A stretch of 64,000 nucleotides of DNA from Trichobilharzia szidati (Eukaryota > Platyhelminthes > Trematoda > Strigeidida > Schistosomatidae), in NCBI GenBank assembly GCA_944472155.2, contig OX235271.1:20033710-20097709 (forward strand), written 5' to 3'. Shown one piece after another: positions 9,775 through 20,934 of the stretch (positions within the stretch are counted from its first letter, which is position 1; each line of letters starts with the position of its first letter). The position numbers were made by a program, and so were the translations under genes. A model generated the notes under the pieces. The model ran no database searches. It saw nothing but the letters and a program-made list of their open reading frames with translations, and was not told where the DNA came from.

Positions 9775-10610
9775 TGCTTGAAAGCTTTGGATTGTTGGCT
9801 TCAACTGACCATTCTCCAGACTGGACATAAAACAGTCTACAAGGAGAGAGGACCCAAGGGAGAACCCATTGCAATACCATCCTTCTGTCTGTAGATTGTT
9901 TCATTGAAAGTAAACTGTACATTCAATGTACATCTCAAAAGTAGTTCTTTCAGTCAGATCTGTAGTCGGTATCCCTATATTCAATTTGTTGTCTTCAATA
10001 TATTTGCATGTAGAACATATGGTTTTTGTCAGTGGAACGTTCGTAAATAGGGATTGTACATCCAAAGACAACATATGTTTATTCGAAGCATTTGTATCCT
10101 GTATACATGGGTGGTTAGCTGAAATCCTCGAACCTGTCAGGGGACAACTATCTGATCATTCCCTTCGGGACACCTTCCAATTTGTTGAATGTATACAGGA
10201 TACAAATGCTTCGAATAAACATATGTTGTCTTTGGATGTACAATCCCTATTTACGAACGTTCCACTGACAGAAACCATATGTTGTTTTATATGCAAATAT
10301 ATTGAAGACAACAAATTGAATATAGGGATACCGACTACAGATCTGACTGAAAGAACTACTTTTGAGATGTACATTGAATGTACAGTTTACTTTCAATGAA
10401 ACAATCTACAGACAGAAGGATGGTATTGCAATGGGTTCTCCCTTGAGTCCTCTCTCCTTGCAGACTGTTTTATGTCCAGTCTGGAGAATGGTCAGTTGAA
10501 GCCAACAATCGAAAGCTTTCAAATGTATAAAAGGTATGTAGATGACACCTTTATTATTTGTAATAGTGATTGTAATTTGAATAATATATGATATGTGTTT
10601 ATACATTTTC
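9775..10610 (+). mobile_element. Penelope-like RT fragment with an inverted duplicate
   Basis: The sense part from about 10111 to 10610 encodes PLE reverse transcriptase. It has a lead-in ILEPVRGQLSDHSLRDTFQF, the motif LSLDVQSLFTNVPLTETI (catalytic Asp of motif A), and, after a frame change, QMYKRYVDDTFIIC (motif C, YVDD, about 10515-10555). The left half (9775-10110) is a reverse complement of 10190-10515, making a palindrome with ~325-bp arms and an ~80-bp loop. The element is not functional but both catalytic motifs are legible. Confidence 0.75.
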
Positions 10611-11051
10611 ATCTGACTTATTGAACACTCTAGTATAGATTAAGCAGAACTTCCACATATCCTACATAACATTCTAAAGCTAATCTGTATAAAATCACAT
10701 CAAGTTTCCACCCTACGATACATTACCTTTGTGCTGCTCATGTAAGTGTTGACGAGCAGGAAATGGTTTATAAACTTATAGAACTGTGCAGAAAGTTGAC
10801 AATTCCTTATTACTAAGAATTCACTCTTAATATCTTGCATGAAGCTCTAGCTAGGGTCAGTAGTATCACATACAATGCTAGAGTCTTACAGACAAATAGA
10901 TCGATCAATGTACAACTTTGTGACTCAGACAAACAATCATTAACACCAAGGCTTAGTTATACCTCTCTCCTAACTCTTTCAAGACTACGTTCTCTTCACA
11001 TAACACCATTTGTTAAGAATGTCTTTCATAGACTGTAAAAGTCTACAACTG

Positions 11052-11933
11052 ATGTGGTTGTGTTTTCTGAGGTGGATAGTTAATTTGCGAAGCTTTCATT
11101 GCCCCACCACTAGGCAACATCTTCAGCACGCATACTTCAATTTGTTGAAGTGAGCTTTTAGATTTCACACCCACTAGGCTACTTGTATTGGAACTGATTG
11201 TTTTCTTGACTTGAACTTTGACCTTTTGTGTATGAGATTTCCTTCTTACCGATTGGTAAATTTTGTCTATCTCGATGTGTCTGTTGCTTGACGATTCACT
11301 GGAATATCAGGGGGCTTCTGAAAATACTCTGACATTCTTAGTGTTTCCTCTGTCTAATATTTGAGTGTTGATTGTCCCAGTCGAATTGATGTCCGTGGTT
11401 GTCTGTATGTAGTGATATGAGGGAGTGGATGTCATGTCTTTTGATGGCTAGCTTATGATCATGGATACGAAGATGAAGGGGACGTCCACTCCCTCATAGC
11501 ACTTCATACAGACAACCAGTGACGTCAATTCGACTAGGACAACCAACTTTCAAACATTAGACAGAAGAAACACCAAGAATGTCAGAGAATTTTCAGAAAC
11601 CTGGTATTCCAGTGAATCGTAAATCAACAGACACATCGACATCGACAAAATTTACCAACCGATAAGAAAGAAATTTGACACTCAAAGGTTCAAACTTCAG
11701 GTGAAGGAAACAATCAGTATCAATACCACAAGTAACGTAGAAGGTGTGAAGACACACAAAAACAACCAATCACGTTCAAGGACACCCATCAGGAGAGATG
11801 ACTAGTGAACTCGTGCAGAAATCTAATAGCTCACTTCAACAAATTGAAGTATGCGTGCTGAAGATGTTGCCTAGTGTTGGGGCAATGAAAGCTTCGCTAA
11901 TAAACCATCCGGCTCAGGTAACACAACCACATC
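11052..11933. repeat. Large imperfect palindrome, unknown family
   Basis: Left arm 11052-11437 is the reverse complement of right arm 11482-11933, with a ~45-bp spacer. Landmarks are 'atgttgcctagtg' (right) versus 'cactaggcaacat' (left), and 'gtccactccctca' versus 'gagggagtggat'. A single-arm relative is at 33690-33790. I recognise no protein in it. Confidence 0.75.
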
Positions 11934-12354
11934 AAATCATCCACCTGAGCTACAAATCCTCTTCATCATATCTACGTTTACAACTGAAATGATCAGTTCA
12001 CCCTGCGTACCTCACTCGAAGCTTATTCTCGACATAGTTAACACGTTGTTTCATATGAATATGGTATGAGTAAATGAACGAAGACTTCCATGGTCAAAAA
12101 CATGCAGTCCTATCATGCCTTATCAGACTTTAGTGGACATTTCACATAGGTGTGATGTTATTTTATGACAGAATTGAATTCTGCTTAGTGCATATTCTCT
12201 GTGATGGAAGTCTTATCTCTCACCAGTGTCAGTGTCAAAAGTGATGACATCAAGTATAAATCGAAATCGACTTTTGTTTAAGCACTGAGATTTAATTAGC
12301 AGCCAATCAATTAAGGGCAGATGTTGAGTACAAAATTATTCAAGTTATCCGTAT

Positions 12355-12630
12355 ATTCAATAACAGGATAAAAAATTAGTATAGTTAAGTGGAGAAAGAC
12401 GTTGATCACTGGATCTTTGTTTATCGAGTTAACACTGAGCGCTTGCCATCGAAATGACGTAACGCCTATACCGGAGGTATGCAGAATTGCAACATACAAC
12501 GAGGGGAAGAGAAACATATATACGTACGTATATAAAGTAAATTAGAAAGCCTTGTGAGTAAATCGATATGATTATGGGCAACAAATTTCGCTTGAAACGT
12601 CATCCAGTTATTAATACTGCGTCGTGGTTT
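12355..12630 (-). mobile_element. Degraded type 1 Penelope-like terminus
   Basis: The segment keeps 'gtttatcgagttaacac' and 'tgattatgggcaacaaattt...acgtcatccagt', which match the right arms at 6460-6900. It is more diverged than the other copies. Confidence 0.5.
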
Positions 12631-12664
12631 GTTATGTCATGTAGAAACTTACCAAATACAGAAG

Positions 12665-12765
12665 TCTGGGAGTACTGGACAGCTGTTTCTTCCTGGTTTG
12701 GGACTCTTCATCAGTACGAACCCGCCAGGGTTCGAACCCAGGATCTTCTAGTTACAACACTTGAA
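12665..12765 (-). mobile_element. Hammerhead SINE (family 1), truncated, antisense
   Basis: The copy holds the ribozyme module and the B-box complement GGGTTCGAACCC, then stops at 'ttacaacacttgaaaat'. It abuts a sense copy that begins at about 12768, so the two form a head-to-head pair. Confidence 0.75.
12672..12717 (-). ncRNA. Hammerhead-like motif, shifted core
   Basis: On the minus strand: stem I GTACTG/CAGTAC, core ATGAAGA, stem II GTCC with loop CAAACCA and GGAA (one pair lost), then GAAAC, stem III AGC..TGTC. The core has A at position 3 as in most copies. Confidence 0.6.
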
Positions 12766-12767
12766 AA

Positions 12768-13205
12768 TTAATCTGATGCTCACTAGCGACTGGCCGTATT
12801 CAGGCAGTTAGTTACCTAGGATTCTAGTGGGAATCCGTGACCAGTAGGGTACAGCAGGTTGAAGATGAGACAGTAACTCGTCGAAGTAGACGTTGCGAAA
12901 TGGTCGCGCTATGTCATGAATTGGCAGAAGTTAGAATTCATGGACTGGCCGGCCATTGGATCGAGTGCCAGTCGCTGCTAAATGGTCTACTATCTCGCTA
13001 GCCTTGTTACCAGAAGGTGCTGGGTTCGAACCTCTTGTGGTGGGTATGTACTGATGAAGAGTCCCAAACTAGGACTAAACGGCCGGCTGTCCAGTACTCC
13101 CTACAGGTCCTCTAACTGATTTTCTTATGGTTCTCTAACTGATGTCAGCTCACAATGAAATCCTCCATCCAATCAAACTAAATCCTTAAAAAACCATCAC
13201 TTGAT
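12768..13205 (+). mobile_element. Hammerhead SINE (family 1), long copy
   Basis: The copy starts TTAATCTGATGCTCACTAGC, which is also the start at 42618. It has the 'gaccagtagggtacag' block, the tRNA-like head at about 12980-13030 and the ribozyme at 13048-13097, and ends near 'aaaccatcacttgata'. It includes about 60 bp at the 5' end that the copy at 8138 lacks. Confidence 0.75.
13048..13097 (+). ncRNA. Hammerhead-like motif, two core lesions
   Basis: Stems I (GTACTG/CAGTAC) and II (GTCC/GGAC) and a GC-rich stem III (CGGCCGGCTG) are kept. The core is ATGAAGA, and the GAAA element reads TAAA, so G12, the general base in the reaction, is lost. Expected to be inactive. Confidence 0.65.
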
Positions 13206-13867
13206 AATACGAAAGTGTATACTACCGTTTAACTCCTAAAAAGCACTGCATCCTATTACACTTACCGGGTGATAACATCAAGTAAGACCTCGAGTAGAAG
13301 CTTTACTTCTTCTGCTCATAAAATTGTATACCGTCCTTGTTCAACTTAAAATAACTTCTTGACACTGCATGTCATCAAGACATTTTGTAAACTGATAAAT
13401 TAAAACTTTGTCAAACTATCTATAGAAGAAAAGATTATAGACTGTAGAGGGGAGAAGATCCAGCCTGTGATAGTAATTACTACCTAAATTGATCCGATAT
13501 TTCTTTTAAAAAATATGTAAATCATACCATCATCATAAAATGTGATAGCTTGAATAACGGCGCGACTTTCTTTGTTCGATCGTTTACGTTGAATAATTCG
13601 ATGCTGTAAATAATCGGAAATAACAAAAATACTTAAGTATATTATATGAGGTTATCGAGATGAAAACATAATTTATAAATTTTCAAAGCATTCGCATAAT
13701 TCAATGTGAAGTTACAAATAGATTTATAAGTGGATGCTTTATTTACTCACTACCAGGTGGGTTTCCAGGATGTCGAATAACAGGTCGCAACTGAAAGGCT
13801 TCTCTAAATCGACAATATGCAAAAAGACACTACTTGGCACTTATTTTATACACTCGATTCCTCTGAT

Positions 13868-13950
13868 TAGTTTGGGAAACAGTGATACTGTTTCACTGTG
13901 TGTGATATATATCTAATAAACAAATCAATATGGATTAAAATGCCCAAGTT
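13868..13950 (-). mobile_element. Type 1 Penelope-like terminus fragment
   Basis: AGTGATACTGTTTCACTGTG, then 'atctaataaacaaatcaatatgg', is the outermost part of the type 1 arm found at 6920-6960 and 9600-9645. Only ~80 bp survive. Confidence 0.6.
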
Positions 13951-14038
13951 CTACACATATATATTACCGGTTATACGTTATTACAATTCAGTCTGCAATT
14001 GACCTCGTGAGTTGATTAGTCGTCTGGCAGTAGTGGCT

Positions 14039-14437
14039 TTAGGAGACTATCAATGGTGGTTTTTTGACTTCCGTCGTTTTCAGTGCACACAGAGTGAAGA
14101 GGAAGTGAAGAGCCATCAATAGAGAAGTTGCATTAGTAGAAGGAAGGCAAAATAATAGAGATGAAGATGAAGACAAAGGAGAGTGAGGATTAGAGAGGTT
14201 TCGCGTGCACTTCGGATTGTGAGGGCGATTGTTACTTCCCGGCTGCCCACACCGTGGAAGTTGGTTGCGTGACCGCAGAGCCCAGGGGACAACTGCTTGA
14301 GGCCGGTCACACACGGCCTGTTTTTGTTTGTTGTTTTTTATTTGGTGTGTCTCAGTAGCGTATTTATCACTTCTGCCCTGTGACACGACAGCATGAAGCG
14401 CGGTCGTTGTTAATCCGGGCCCCGACCGATCTGGCAT
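14039..14437 (-). other. Unrecognised GC-rich block with a 132-codon open frame
   Basis: The block is richer in G+C than its surroundings and has an antisense 132-codon frame (14437-14039) starting MPDRSGPGLTTTALH. It shows no domain I know. It may be the leader or ORF1 of an old retroelement. It lies inside the zinc-finger gene intron and has no convincing splice sites in the gene's orientation. Confidence 0.35.
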
Positions 14438-15045
14438 GATATTTTGTGATTTACTTTGAAATCATAGGATTGGATTGGGTAACTGCTTTTAGTCTAACTG
14501 CTATCCAAACAACCTTTCGGGCATGGTAGGACCTCAAGCGATATAAGTCTCAGCCAGTATAGCTTGTTGGTTCATTGTGGTGTTCAAGCCCGACCACCAC
14601 ATCAAGGAAGTAGCTTTCGGTCGGGTGTCTGACAGTAGTAGCAAATCTAACTGTGTCGCCTAAGTACTGGTCGAAATCTGTTGACTATGTGTGTGTGTAC
14701 AAATTAGGCTAAGCACAGAATACATATTGTGGGCTTCCTTCAGTCTAACGAGGAACTTGCAGTCAAATAAAAAAAGACAGGGAAAGTTCGTTCAGCGTAT
14801 TTTTCAAAAAATAAATTTATAGGAAGCCAGACGTCAGGTATGGAAATGACTGAATATTTGTTTAGAGGTTACAAGTTTCGTGTATTAGTCACTAATCGTT
14901 ATGACAAAAACACAATGTAAATTAGAGTAAAGCCTGAAGAAGATCTAATTGAAAACAATATTGTTCGCTTATATGTCTTGTTCTAATATTATAAATGGGA
15001 ATATTTAAAGATATAAATGTCTGTTTTTTATGTTGAATACTGTAG

Positions 15046-15123
15046 TCCATATCTGTGAAATTTGTGGTGATCGTTTCAATTCCCAGGCTGTATTAAAAAC
15101 GCATAAAAGGACAGCACATCAGA
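15046..15123 (+). CDS. C2H2 zinc-finger exon (finger 3)
   Basis: The 78-nt exon lies between acceptor actgtag and donor gtgagt. It reads VHICEICGDRFNSQAV and onward to THKRTAH: C-X2-C-X12-H-X4-H. Two bases complete a codon at the start and one base remains at the end, so it is phase 1 on both sides and joins in frame to the exons before and after. One finger fills the exon. Confidence 0.9.
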
Positions 15124-15524
15124 GTGAGTAATTCACCTTTCTTTTTTGGTGTCTGATTTTTTTGGGGGGGCGAGGAGGGGATCGGTTAGTGTTTCAGATT
15201 ACTTGGGAAATAAAGACTGGAAATGAATAGCAAAAAACAAAATAGAGCTATTCAATGAATAGTTTAACTGTCAAATATTCCCATATAGCCTTATTTATCC
15301 AATACACGTTGTTGTTTGTGTACCTAAGATATAAATCACACTTTTTAGCCTTATGATTATTGTAATCTAATCATCACATGTAATTTTGTGTTTTTTTTTC
15401 ATTTCTCCACGTGAAATACACACACACCAATCACAGCTTTCCTAGACCTCTCTAAGCGAGCACACTCACCCTTCATTATTGTTATATATAAGCAGGTTTT
15501 TGTTTTCCTTCCCTCATATTTCAG

Positions 15525-15569
15525 TATGCAATACATGCGATATAAGTAAGATGAAAATAGGCATCACAG
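15525..15569 (+). CDS. 45-nt microexon encoding a half zinc finger
   Basis: Flanked by a strong acceptor (pyrimidine tract then tttcag) and donor gtaaaat, this exon reads ICNTCDISKMKIGIT after the split codon. CNTC looks like the cysteine half of a finger, but no histidine half follows. Its length is 15 codons and both sides are phase 1, so it can be included or skipped without changing the frame. It could be a chance pair of splice sites; phase agreement with its neighbours argues for it. Confidence 0.55.
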
Positions 15570-15774
15570 GTAAAATGATTCTTTGAAACAATCAGTTCCC
15601 TTTATGAATTTAGAGAGATAAAGCAATATGAAGACGTAATTTGTCTGAATCAATCGTGTTGTAATGTATTTGCGCGCACAACACATTTCGAACAAGTTGA
15701 TCACACAAACACACGGACTTATCATAGGAATATATATGAAATTAATAAAGAGTTACTAGGTGGGGAAATAGACT

Positions 15775-16555
15775 TAGGTTAACTTAAAAAGTTTACCTTG
15801 AAGGTCAAAATAACAATATGAAGATCACTGAACCGAATAACAGAGGTAATAGTACATCTACCCTGGCTGCTATCAAAACAAAGTTTACCAAGGAAGGAAG
15901 GTTTGGTGTGATGATGAATTGTCGCTTTGATCGTATAAAGGTGATTTAAACTCTCTGATCGCCAACTAGGGCTTTCACAAACTTAAGGATACTTCCCAAA
16001 ACACATTTTATGAATAGGTTTAAAAGATGTGTGAAAGTTAATTTTATGTTCTGTCTCTATAATATGTTTCGCGATAGAGGAGCCAGGTCTCCTGTTCCGA
16101 CCAATAATGGACTCTGGAGATTCTATTTGCTGGTGGAGCCATTTACGAATATGCTCTGAAGCCAACCTTTACTTGCAGAGGACGTTGATTCCTCCCTATG
16201 TTTGTGTGTTCACACGTACATTCAAATTGGTAAATACAGTGGGATGTGACATCACTTTTCGCATGTTCAAAGGGCTTAGATAGATATATTGGCTACACAT
16301 TCTCAATTATTATGATATTAGCTGCATAAAATGTCCTTTCAACAGCAGTGTTAAATCTTTGTCGAGTTAGTCAGCTGCTATGGTCACCCATATACGATAG
16401 CTTGATATATGCGTCTATCTTAGGGGCGAGTTGAAGAATGGGTCTTGGTGTCCTGACCACTGTATATCTCCTTATGAACTTGTTTGGTTTAGTGATTTTC
16501 ATTGTCATTTTGACCTTTAGTATATTCTTTTAACTTGACATTACAACACGTCTTC
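15775..16555 (-). mobile_element. Penelope-like element: RT C-terminus and GIY-YIG remnant
   Basis: On the minus strand 16555-16320 reads TMKITKPNKFIRR..., then KIDAYIKLSYMGD and RQRFNTAVERTFYA, the post-RT linker seen in PLEs. The segment 16165-15983 reads MASEHIRKWLHQQ..., then RPGSSIAKHIIETEHKI, the middle of the GIY-YIG nuclease domain. Stops and frameshifts occur between them. It represents a further, more diverged PLE lineage. Confidence 0.6.
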
Positions 16556-16607
16556 TAATTGTTTTATCTAATATTCTTTGGTAATTGAATACATACATAT
16601 AAGTCAC

Positions 16608-16610
<3 letters not shown>

Positions 16611-16660
<50 letters not shown>

Positions 16661-16664
16661 TAAT
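16611..16664. repeat. (AT)n microsatellite
   Basis: About 54 bp of AT dinucleotides with one G interruption. Confidence 0.95.
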
Positions 16665-16684
16665 AAAAAGAAGTAAAATTATAT

Positions 16685-17420
16685 TAAGAACGTTACTCTG
16701 GCCACGGTAAGGCGAGTGAATGTATGTGGTACTTTTGAATACAGACGTCTGATTTTAGATCCGGAATGGTCAATGATTCAGCCATGTACAGAGGGCGTAT
16801 TCGAAATCCTTTCGTACGATATTGAGTGATTCTGTGTAGCATTGTGTGAAGCAGTCAGTCATGCGGGGTGCTCGATGTCCAAAGTTGGTAAGGTGTTCAA
16901 GGATGGAGCTGCTAGTAGTATTCTTTCCTCCTTTGGCTGGCTAACCAAGCTGGACAATGTTCCAGAAAACATTTGTGAACTTGATGTTGCAAACAGTCAA
17001 TTTACTTTGCTCTATACGAACAAATAAACTGGTAAATATACATTAAGGCGACCAAAAGTGGTATCTTATCCTTAACCTGTTAGACTGGATAAATTGTCTG
17101 CTGGAGACATTTAAAAGGCGGTTTCTAAGAATTTCTGCTGTGAATTCACCTTTGAATTCCAGCTTCATGAAGAGAGAGTTTCCTTAGGAACAGTTGTGAT
17201 TTTTGGCGATGGAGGCTTTTCCTTCAAGTTTTTGTTGATGAATCTTGGTGGATATCCTTTCTCTGTTAGGATTTCACGTAATGAAGTTAACTGCTTCTCT
17301 GTCGTCTCTTCTGAACAGATTTTTCCAGTCCTTGAACCTACGTACTAGGTTTTGCTTTCGGATGTGAGTAGGAAGGATAATTAGAGCCCGGACTGCTGTC
17401 GTCTGTAAAGACACTTTCAT
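16685..17420 (-). mobile_element. Penelope-like element: RT end and GIY-YIG fragment
   Basis: On the minus strand, about 17330-17110 reads TSLREILTEKGYPPRFINKN..., then KLEFKGEFTAEILRNRL, the thumb/linker region. About 16960-16700 reads SSILEHLTNFGH, then YRTKGFRIRPLYMAES and SDVCIQK, the end of the GIY-YIG domain. The frame is broken several times. It abuts the RTE fragment that begins at 17432. Confidence 0.6.
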
Positions 17421-17431
17421 ATATATACACA

Positions 17432-18055
17432 TTATTATTATTATTACTATCGCTCCTTGGGTTCCCGGTGGAACATAGGGTTTCAACACCACACCTCCAC
17501 TTTGTCCTGTTCTCTGTCGTCCTCTTTAGCTGACCCAACCAGTACTTATAGGCCTTCATCTACTCTCACAATCTCCATGTCACCTTTGTATGCCCCACTC
17601 GTCATTTCCCATTGGGGTTCCACTCGAGCGACAGTCGCCTGGGTGCGTTGTCATACGACTGTCTCCTCAGCAGCATATCCCCAATCCATCTCCATTTTCT
17701 TCTACATATGTGTTGAACGATGTGCTCTTGCTCGGTTGGTTTGTTCCCAGCCAGAGTTTCTTGTTGCTAAATCTTTCCCCCAGCCACCTTGATCTTCAAT
17801 ATGGAGTTAGTGAAGGCAGTTGTTGATAAACTTTTGTCGTAGCCTGTTGGAAATGCTTTTCGTGACGTGTTGGCCAATTTTCTGACCCATATAGGAGAAC
17901 TAACTGACTTAATATTCGTGCTGAATATCCGAATTCTGTTCTTTATGTTGGGAGGTTGAGATTTCCAAGCCAATTTTCCGATTCTGGCTTTGGCATTCGC
18001 CATTGTTCCTGAAATAATCTTAATAAGGTGTTCTGTCAAGCTAAAAAAGCTATCT
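17432..18055 (-). mobile_element. RTE-type 3' end, antisense, 5'-truncated
   Basis: On the minus strand it reads ANAKARIGKLAWKS, NSILKIK, and later WRCGVETLCSTGNPR, matching the RTE C-terminal region. It ends in ATTATTATT, the complement of the AAT tail, at about 17430-17450. Frameshifts are many. Confidence 0.75.
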
Positions 18056-18059
18056 CCGT

Positions 18060-18578
18060 CCCACTTAAATGATTTCTGCAGAAGTTCTTAGAATAACATT
18101 TAAGGGTGATTTGTATTTTTTAAATATGTTTTCCTTACCCTACGTAGCATAATATTTGTGAAATATACAAATATATAGCCATTGAAATTGATAATGCATT
18201 AACTGTATGATCAGTCTTCCTGAATGTCCACCTTTAATTGATCATTTTCAGCAGTCTAACTACTCAACAAAATCATCCATTTAGTCTTCTCATTTTCCTC
18301 TAATCACCTCTTGTAAACTTTATGATATCTTTTGTATAAAATCTAATGACCCTCGCTCATTCTCCTGCTGCATCCCTAAGATATATAGACTGTGAAGCCA
18401 ACAATAGAATGAATTTATTTAAAGTCAATTCTCCCGTATCTCCTTATTTAAAAGACACTAGGGTTAATTTTAGATGTGTTATAGACAATGCAGAGATTCG
18501 TGGTTTCATCCAAGGTGTTCTGTATAGATATGCATCCACAAATAATCCCTGTCTCGACATTAACGAAAACAGAACACA
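18060..18578. other. Unassigned intronic stretch
   Basis: An open frame of about 79 codons starts at 18346 and runs into the solo LTR. It has no recognisable domain and no clear splice sites. I see nothing else. Confidence 0.4.
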
Positions 18579-18581
18579 TAG

Positions 18582-18909
18582 TGTAACGACAGAAGACAAG
18601 GGACAGGCAACAGATGTTTATAGCTTTTTATGTGCTTTGTTATTCGTTATTGTTAGCAGAGAGGTAACCTCTTCTGATTGGTTGTTTTCCTACTGAAGGT
18701 TATTCTGTCATCTCTTTGTTGCTGCTTCTTTGAAGGTCAGACAGTATGTCTGCGGATCGTATCCGCTCACGCTAAGTCTTCTGTGATTGGTTGTTGAGTT
18801 CCTCAAGGTTAGGCTTTGTTCTTGTTTTTATTGATGAGATGATTTGGGAAGTAAACATTTACGTCAATTACTGTCTACCAATTTTGGCTAGCAGACAGCT
18901 CTCACCACA
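18582..18909 (-). mobile_element. Solo LTR (Gypsy-type), 328 bp, with TSD
   Basis: The antisense LTR runs TGTAACGACAGAAG to CTCTCACCACA, exactly 328 bp, flanked by ATAG on both sides (18578-18581 and 18910-18913). TG...CA ends, a TATA box and an AATAAA-like signal are present on the minus strand. 328 bp is the length I recall for the Boudicca LTR; the identity is not verified. Confidence 0.9.
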
Positions 18910-19194
18910 ATAGTGTTCAGCGAAGTGGCGGCTCGTTTTGGCTAATTCATTTTCTTACTTCAACTGTACAATCGAATTTATATACAAATTCTTTTTTCAA
19001 TGGAAAAGGATTGTGATAATCTGTCACAATCATAGTTGTTAATAATCAGTCAGTGCATTGAAAAGGAGTTGTGAATAAGTGTATTAAAGTTGCGTCATAA
19101 GATAAGTTAATGAGTGAGTTTTGATTAGGATGCACATAAAAACAAAAGAAAATGTTGAGTTATATGTAAGAGTGCTAGGTAAAATAGCAGAGTT

Positions 19195-19835
19195 CTAAGG
19201 AGTTAGACCAGTGGTGATTCCTCGATTGAAAGATGAAGTACCTAGACTAACCACTCTCTCTACCAATTCAACTGCGCTTGTGGTGGAGCGAGTTATATCG
19301 CCCGTTGCTATAGGAACTTGATTTTTCGTGCTCTCTCCAAAACATCTCCCAGTATGGCTAAGCAAGGGTGTAGTAAAAACTATCTGGTGCAAACCGGCCA
19401 CAAAGCCAGGCAACATTGAAGAATCCTTCTCTATCCTCTACCGTGTGTCAAATAAATTGCCAAAAACATCGAAGCACCTCATGCTCCGAACTGCTGAGGC
19501 TATTGAAATTCGCGTGAAACAACCAGTGCTTTGTGTGCAGAAAAAGCAAGTCCAGCCAGCCACTACTACTGCCCTAGACGGCCTTCAGTAGAGACTATAA
19601 ATTCATAAATTTGTGTTATTATCTTTCCTAATTTGTCAGACATTCAATTTATGGTTATGTTGATGCTATTGATACTATTGATTCGATGTTACTTAAACAA
19701 CATTAATATTGTTCATAACAGTAATTCATTCATTCACTATAATGTGTATATAACTGTAGAACCTGATGGGGACGATGAAGGGTTTATCGAAAAGAGTATT
19801 CTTTGTTCAGTATCCATTCTTTTGAAAACACCAAG
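19195..19835 (+). mobile_element. Penelope-like element (type 3), 3' end
   Basis: The frame at about 19328-19590 reads SILYRVSNKLPKTSK..., then LRTAEAIEIRVKQPVLCVQKK, the C-terminal end of a PLE GIY-YIG nuclease. It is followed by a non-coding tail (19590-19835) that matches 36480-36740 in reverse. The nuclease N-terminal half (about 19195-19320) is scrambled by frameshifts. Confidence 0.7.
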
Positions 19836-20180
19836 TTAATAGAAATCAACAATGTATGGTTGTTACCATGATAGTTGAAGTGGTTGAGTAATTTTCTTTT
19901 GCATGAATTCCGCCGGTTTTTTTTTCTAACTGGGAAGGCCCAAAGCTTAAGCAATGCAAAGGAGACATAACCGTATTGCCTTTGGCAGGTTATTTTTCAA
20001 TTTGTTGATTACTTTGAAGGAGTAGGCGTTTGCTGAGATGGAATGACCAGTACTGACTTGGTGGTGGTGTTAAAGATATGCGCACCGAAGCTGTATATAC
20101 TTTCATTAATTCACACTTGTCAATTTGATAACTATTCGATTCACTGATATTTTTCCTTTGTCTTCTTTTTTTGATCTTAG

Positions 20181-20261
20181 AAATTCGAACATATGATTGT
20201 CAACAATGCGGTAAAAATTTTCTTCGTCTTAACAGTTTCAAGTATCATTGTTGCATTGAAA
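20181..20261 (+). CDS. Zinc-finger exon (finger 4, atypical C2HC)
   Basis: The 81-nt exon lies between acceptor gatcttag and donor gtaagc. It reads EIRTYDCQQCGKNFLR, then NSFKYHCCIE. The first half is a perfect finger (C-X2-C, GK.F, X12 to H), but the second ligand is cysteine next to the histidine rather than a spaced histidine. It may bind zinc weakly or not at all. Phase 1 on both sides; it joins in frame whether or not the 45-nt microexon is used. Confidence 0.85.
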
Positions 20262-20304
20262 GTAAGCAATTAAAATTGCTACTATTAAATTTACTATAAT
20301 TTGT

Positions 20305-20670
20305 TGGAGGACTTCATTATGAACTGACATCAGTTAGAGGACCTGTAGGGAGTACTGGACAGCCAGCTGTTGTGTCAGCCTTGTTTGGGACTCTTCATCA
20401 GTACGCACTCACCACACTGGGTTCGAACCCAGTGCCTTCTGGTTACAAGACCAGTAGACCATTCATCATCAACCACCGGGACCCGATCCAATGGCCAGCC
20501 AGTCCATGGATTCTATCTTCTGTCAATTGATGAGTGTACTGCCTCACCTTCAACCTGCTGTACCCTACTGGTCACTTTTTCTCAGTTTTTCCAATGATTG
20601 TCTAACTGATATCAGCTCATGATGAAATCCTCCAACTAATCAAACAAAATCCCTACAAAACCAATACTTG
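20305..20670 (-). mobile_element. Hammerhead SINE (family 1), rearranged
   Basis: The antisense body runs from the ribozyme (20352-20404) through the B-box complement GGGTTCGAACCC to 'tgtaccctactggtcac'. It is followed by a tail in the opposite (sense) orientation ('tcagctcatgatgaaatcctcc' to 'ccaatacttgaaaa'), while part of the same tail also precedes the ribozyme. The element is thus an inverted or chimeric copy. Confidence 0.7.
20352..20404 (-). ncRNA. Hammerhead-like motif, damaged
   Basis: On the minus strand stem I (GTACTG/CAGTAC) and stem III (CAGCTGGCTGTC) remain, core ATGAAGA. The GGAC-GAAA part reads AAGGCTGACA, so stem II and the GAAA core element are lost. Confidence 0.55.
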
Positions 20671-20934
20671 AAAATTACTACAATTTATCTGAATTACGCC
20701 AAAAATATGTTTCTTTTTTCAGATAGGATGATTCTAATTTTGAGAGTTGTAGCTCAAGTTTTAAATTATGGTAGTTACACATTGTCTTTTATACTTGCTT
20801 GGTATCAGTGCCCTACCACTCATATTGGACTTGGTTCAACTTATTTTATTGAATTCTGTTTGAATTTCCCCGTTGATTGATTGGACTGAAGTATTCAGCC
20901 TCTGTTGAACATATCGGCTGCTTGTGTGGATGCT

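Noticed and set aside
14560..14610. tRNA-like A/B boxes
   Set aside because: Only a weak B-box match (GTGTTCAAGCC) is present and no second copy was found in the window.
16611..16664. CRISPR-like or satellite array
   Set aside because: These and similar blocks are simple AT dinucleotide runs; no spaced direct repeats exist in the window.
18346..18696. 116-codon frame as a possible exon of the zinc-finger gene
   Set aside because: It runs into the solo LTR, has no finger motif and no convincing acceptor/donor.
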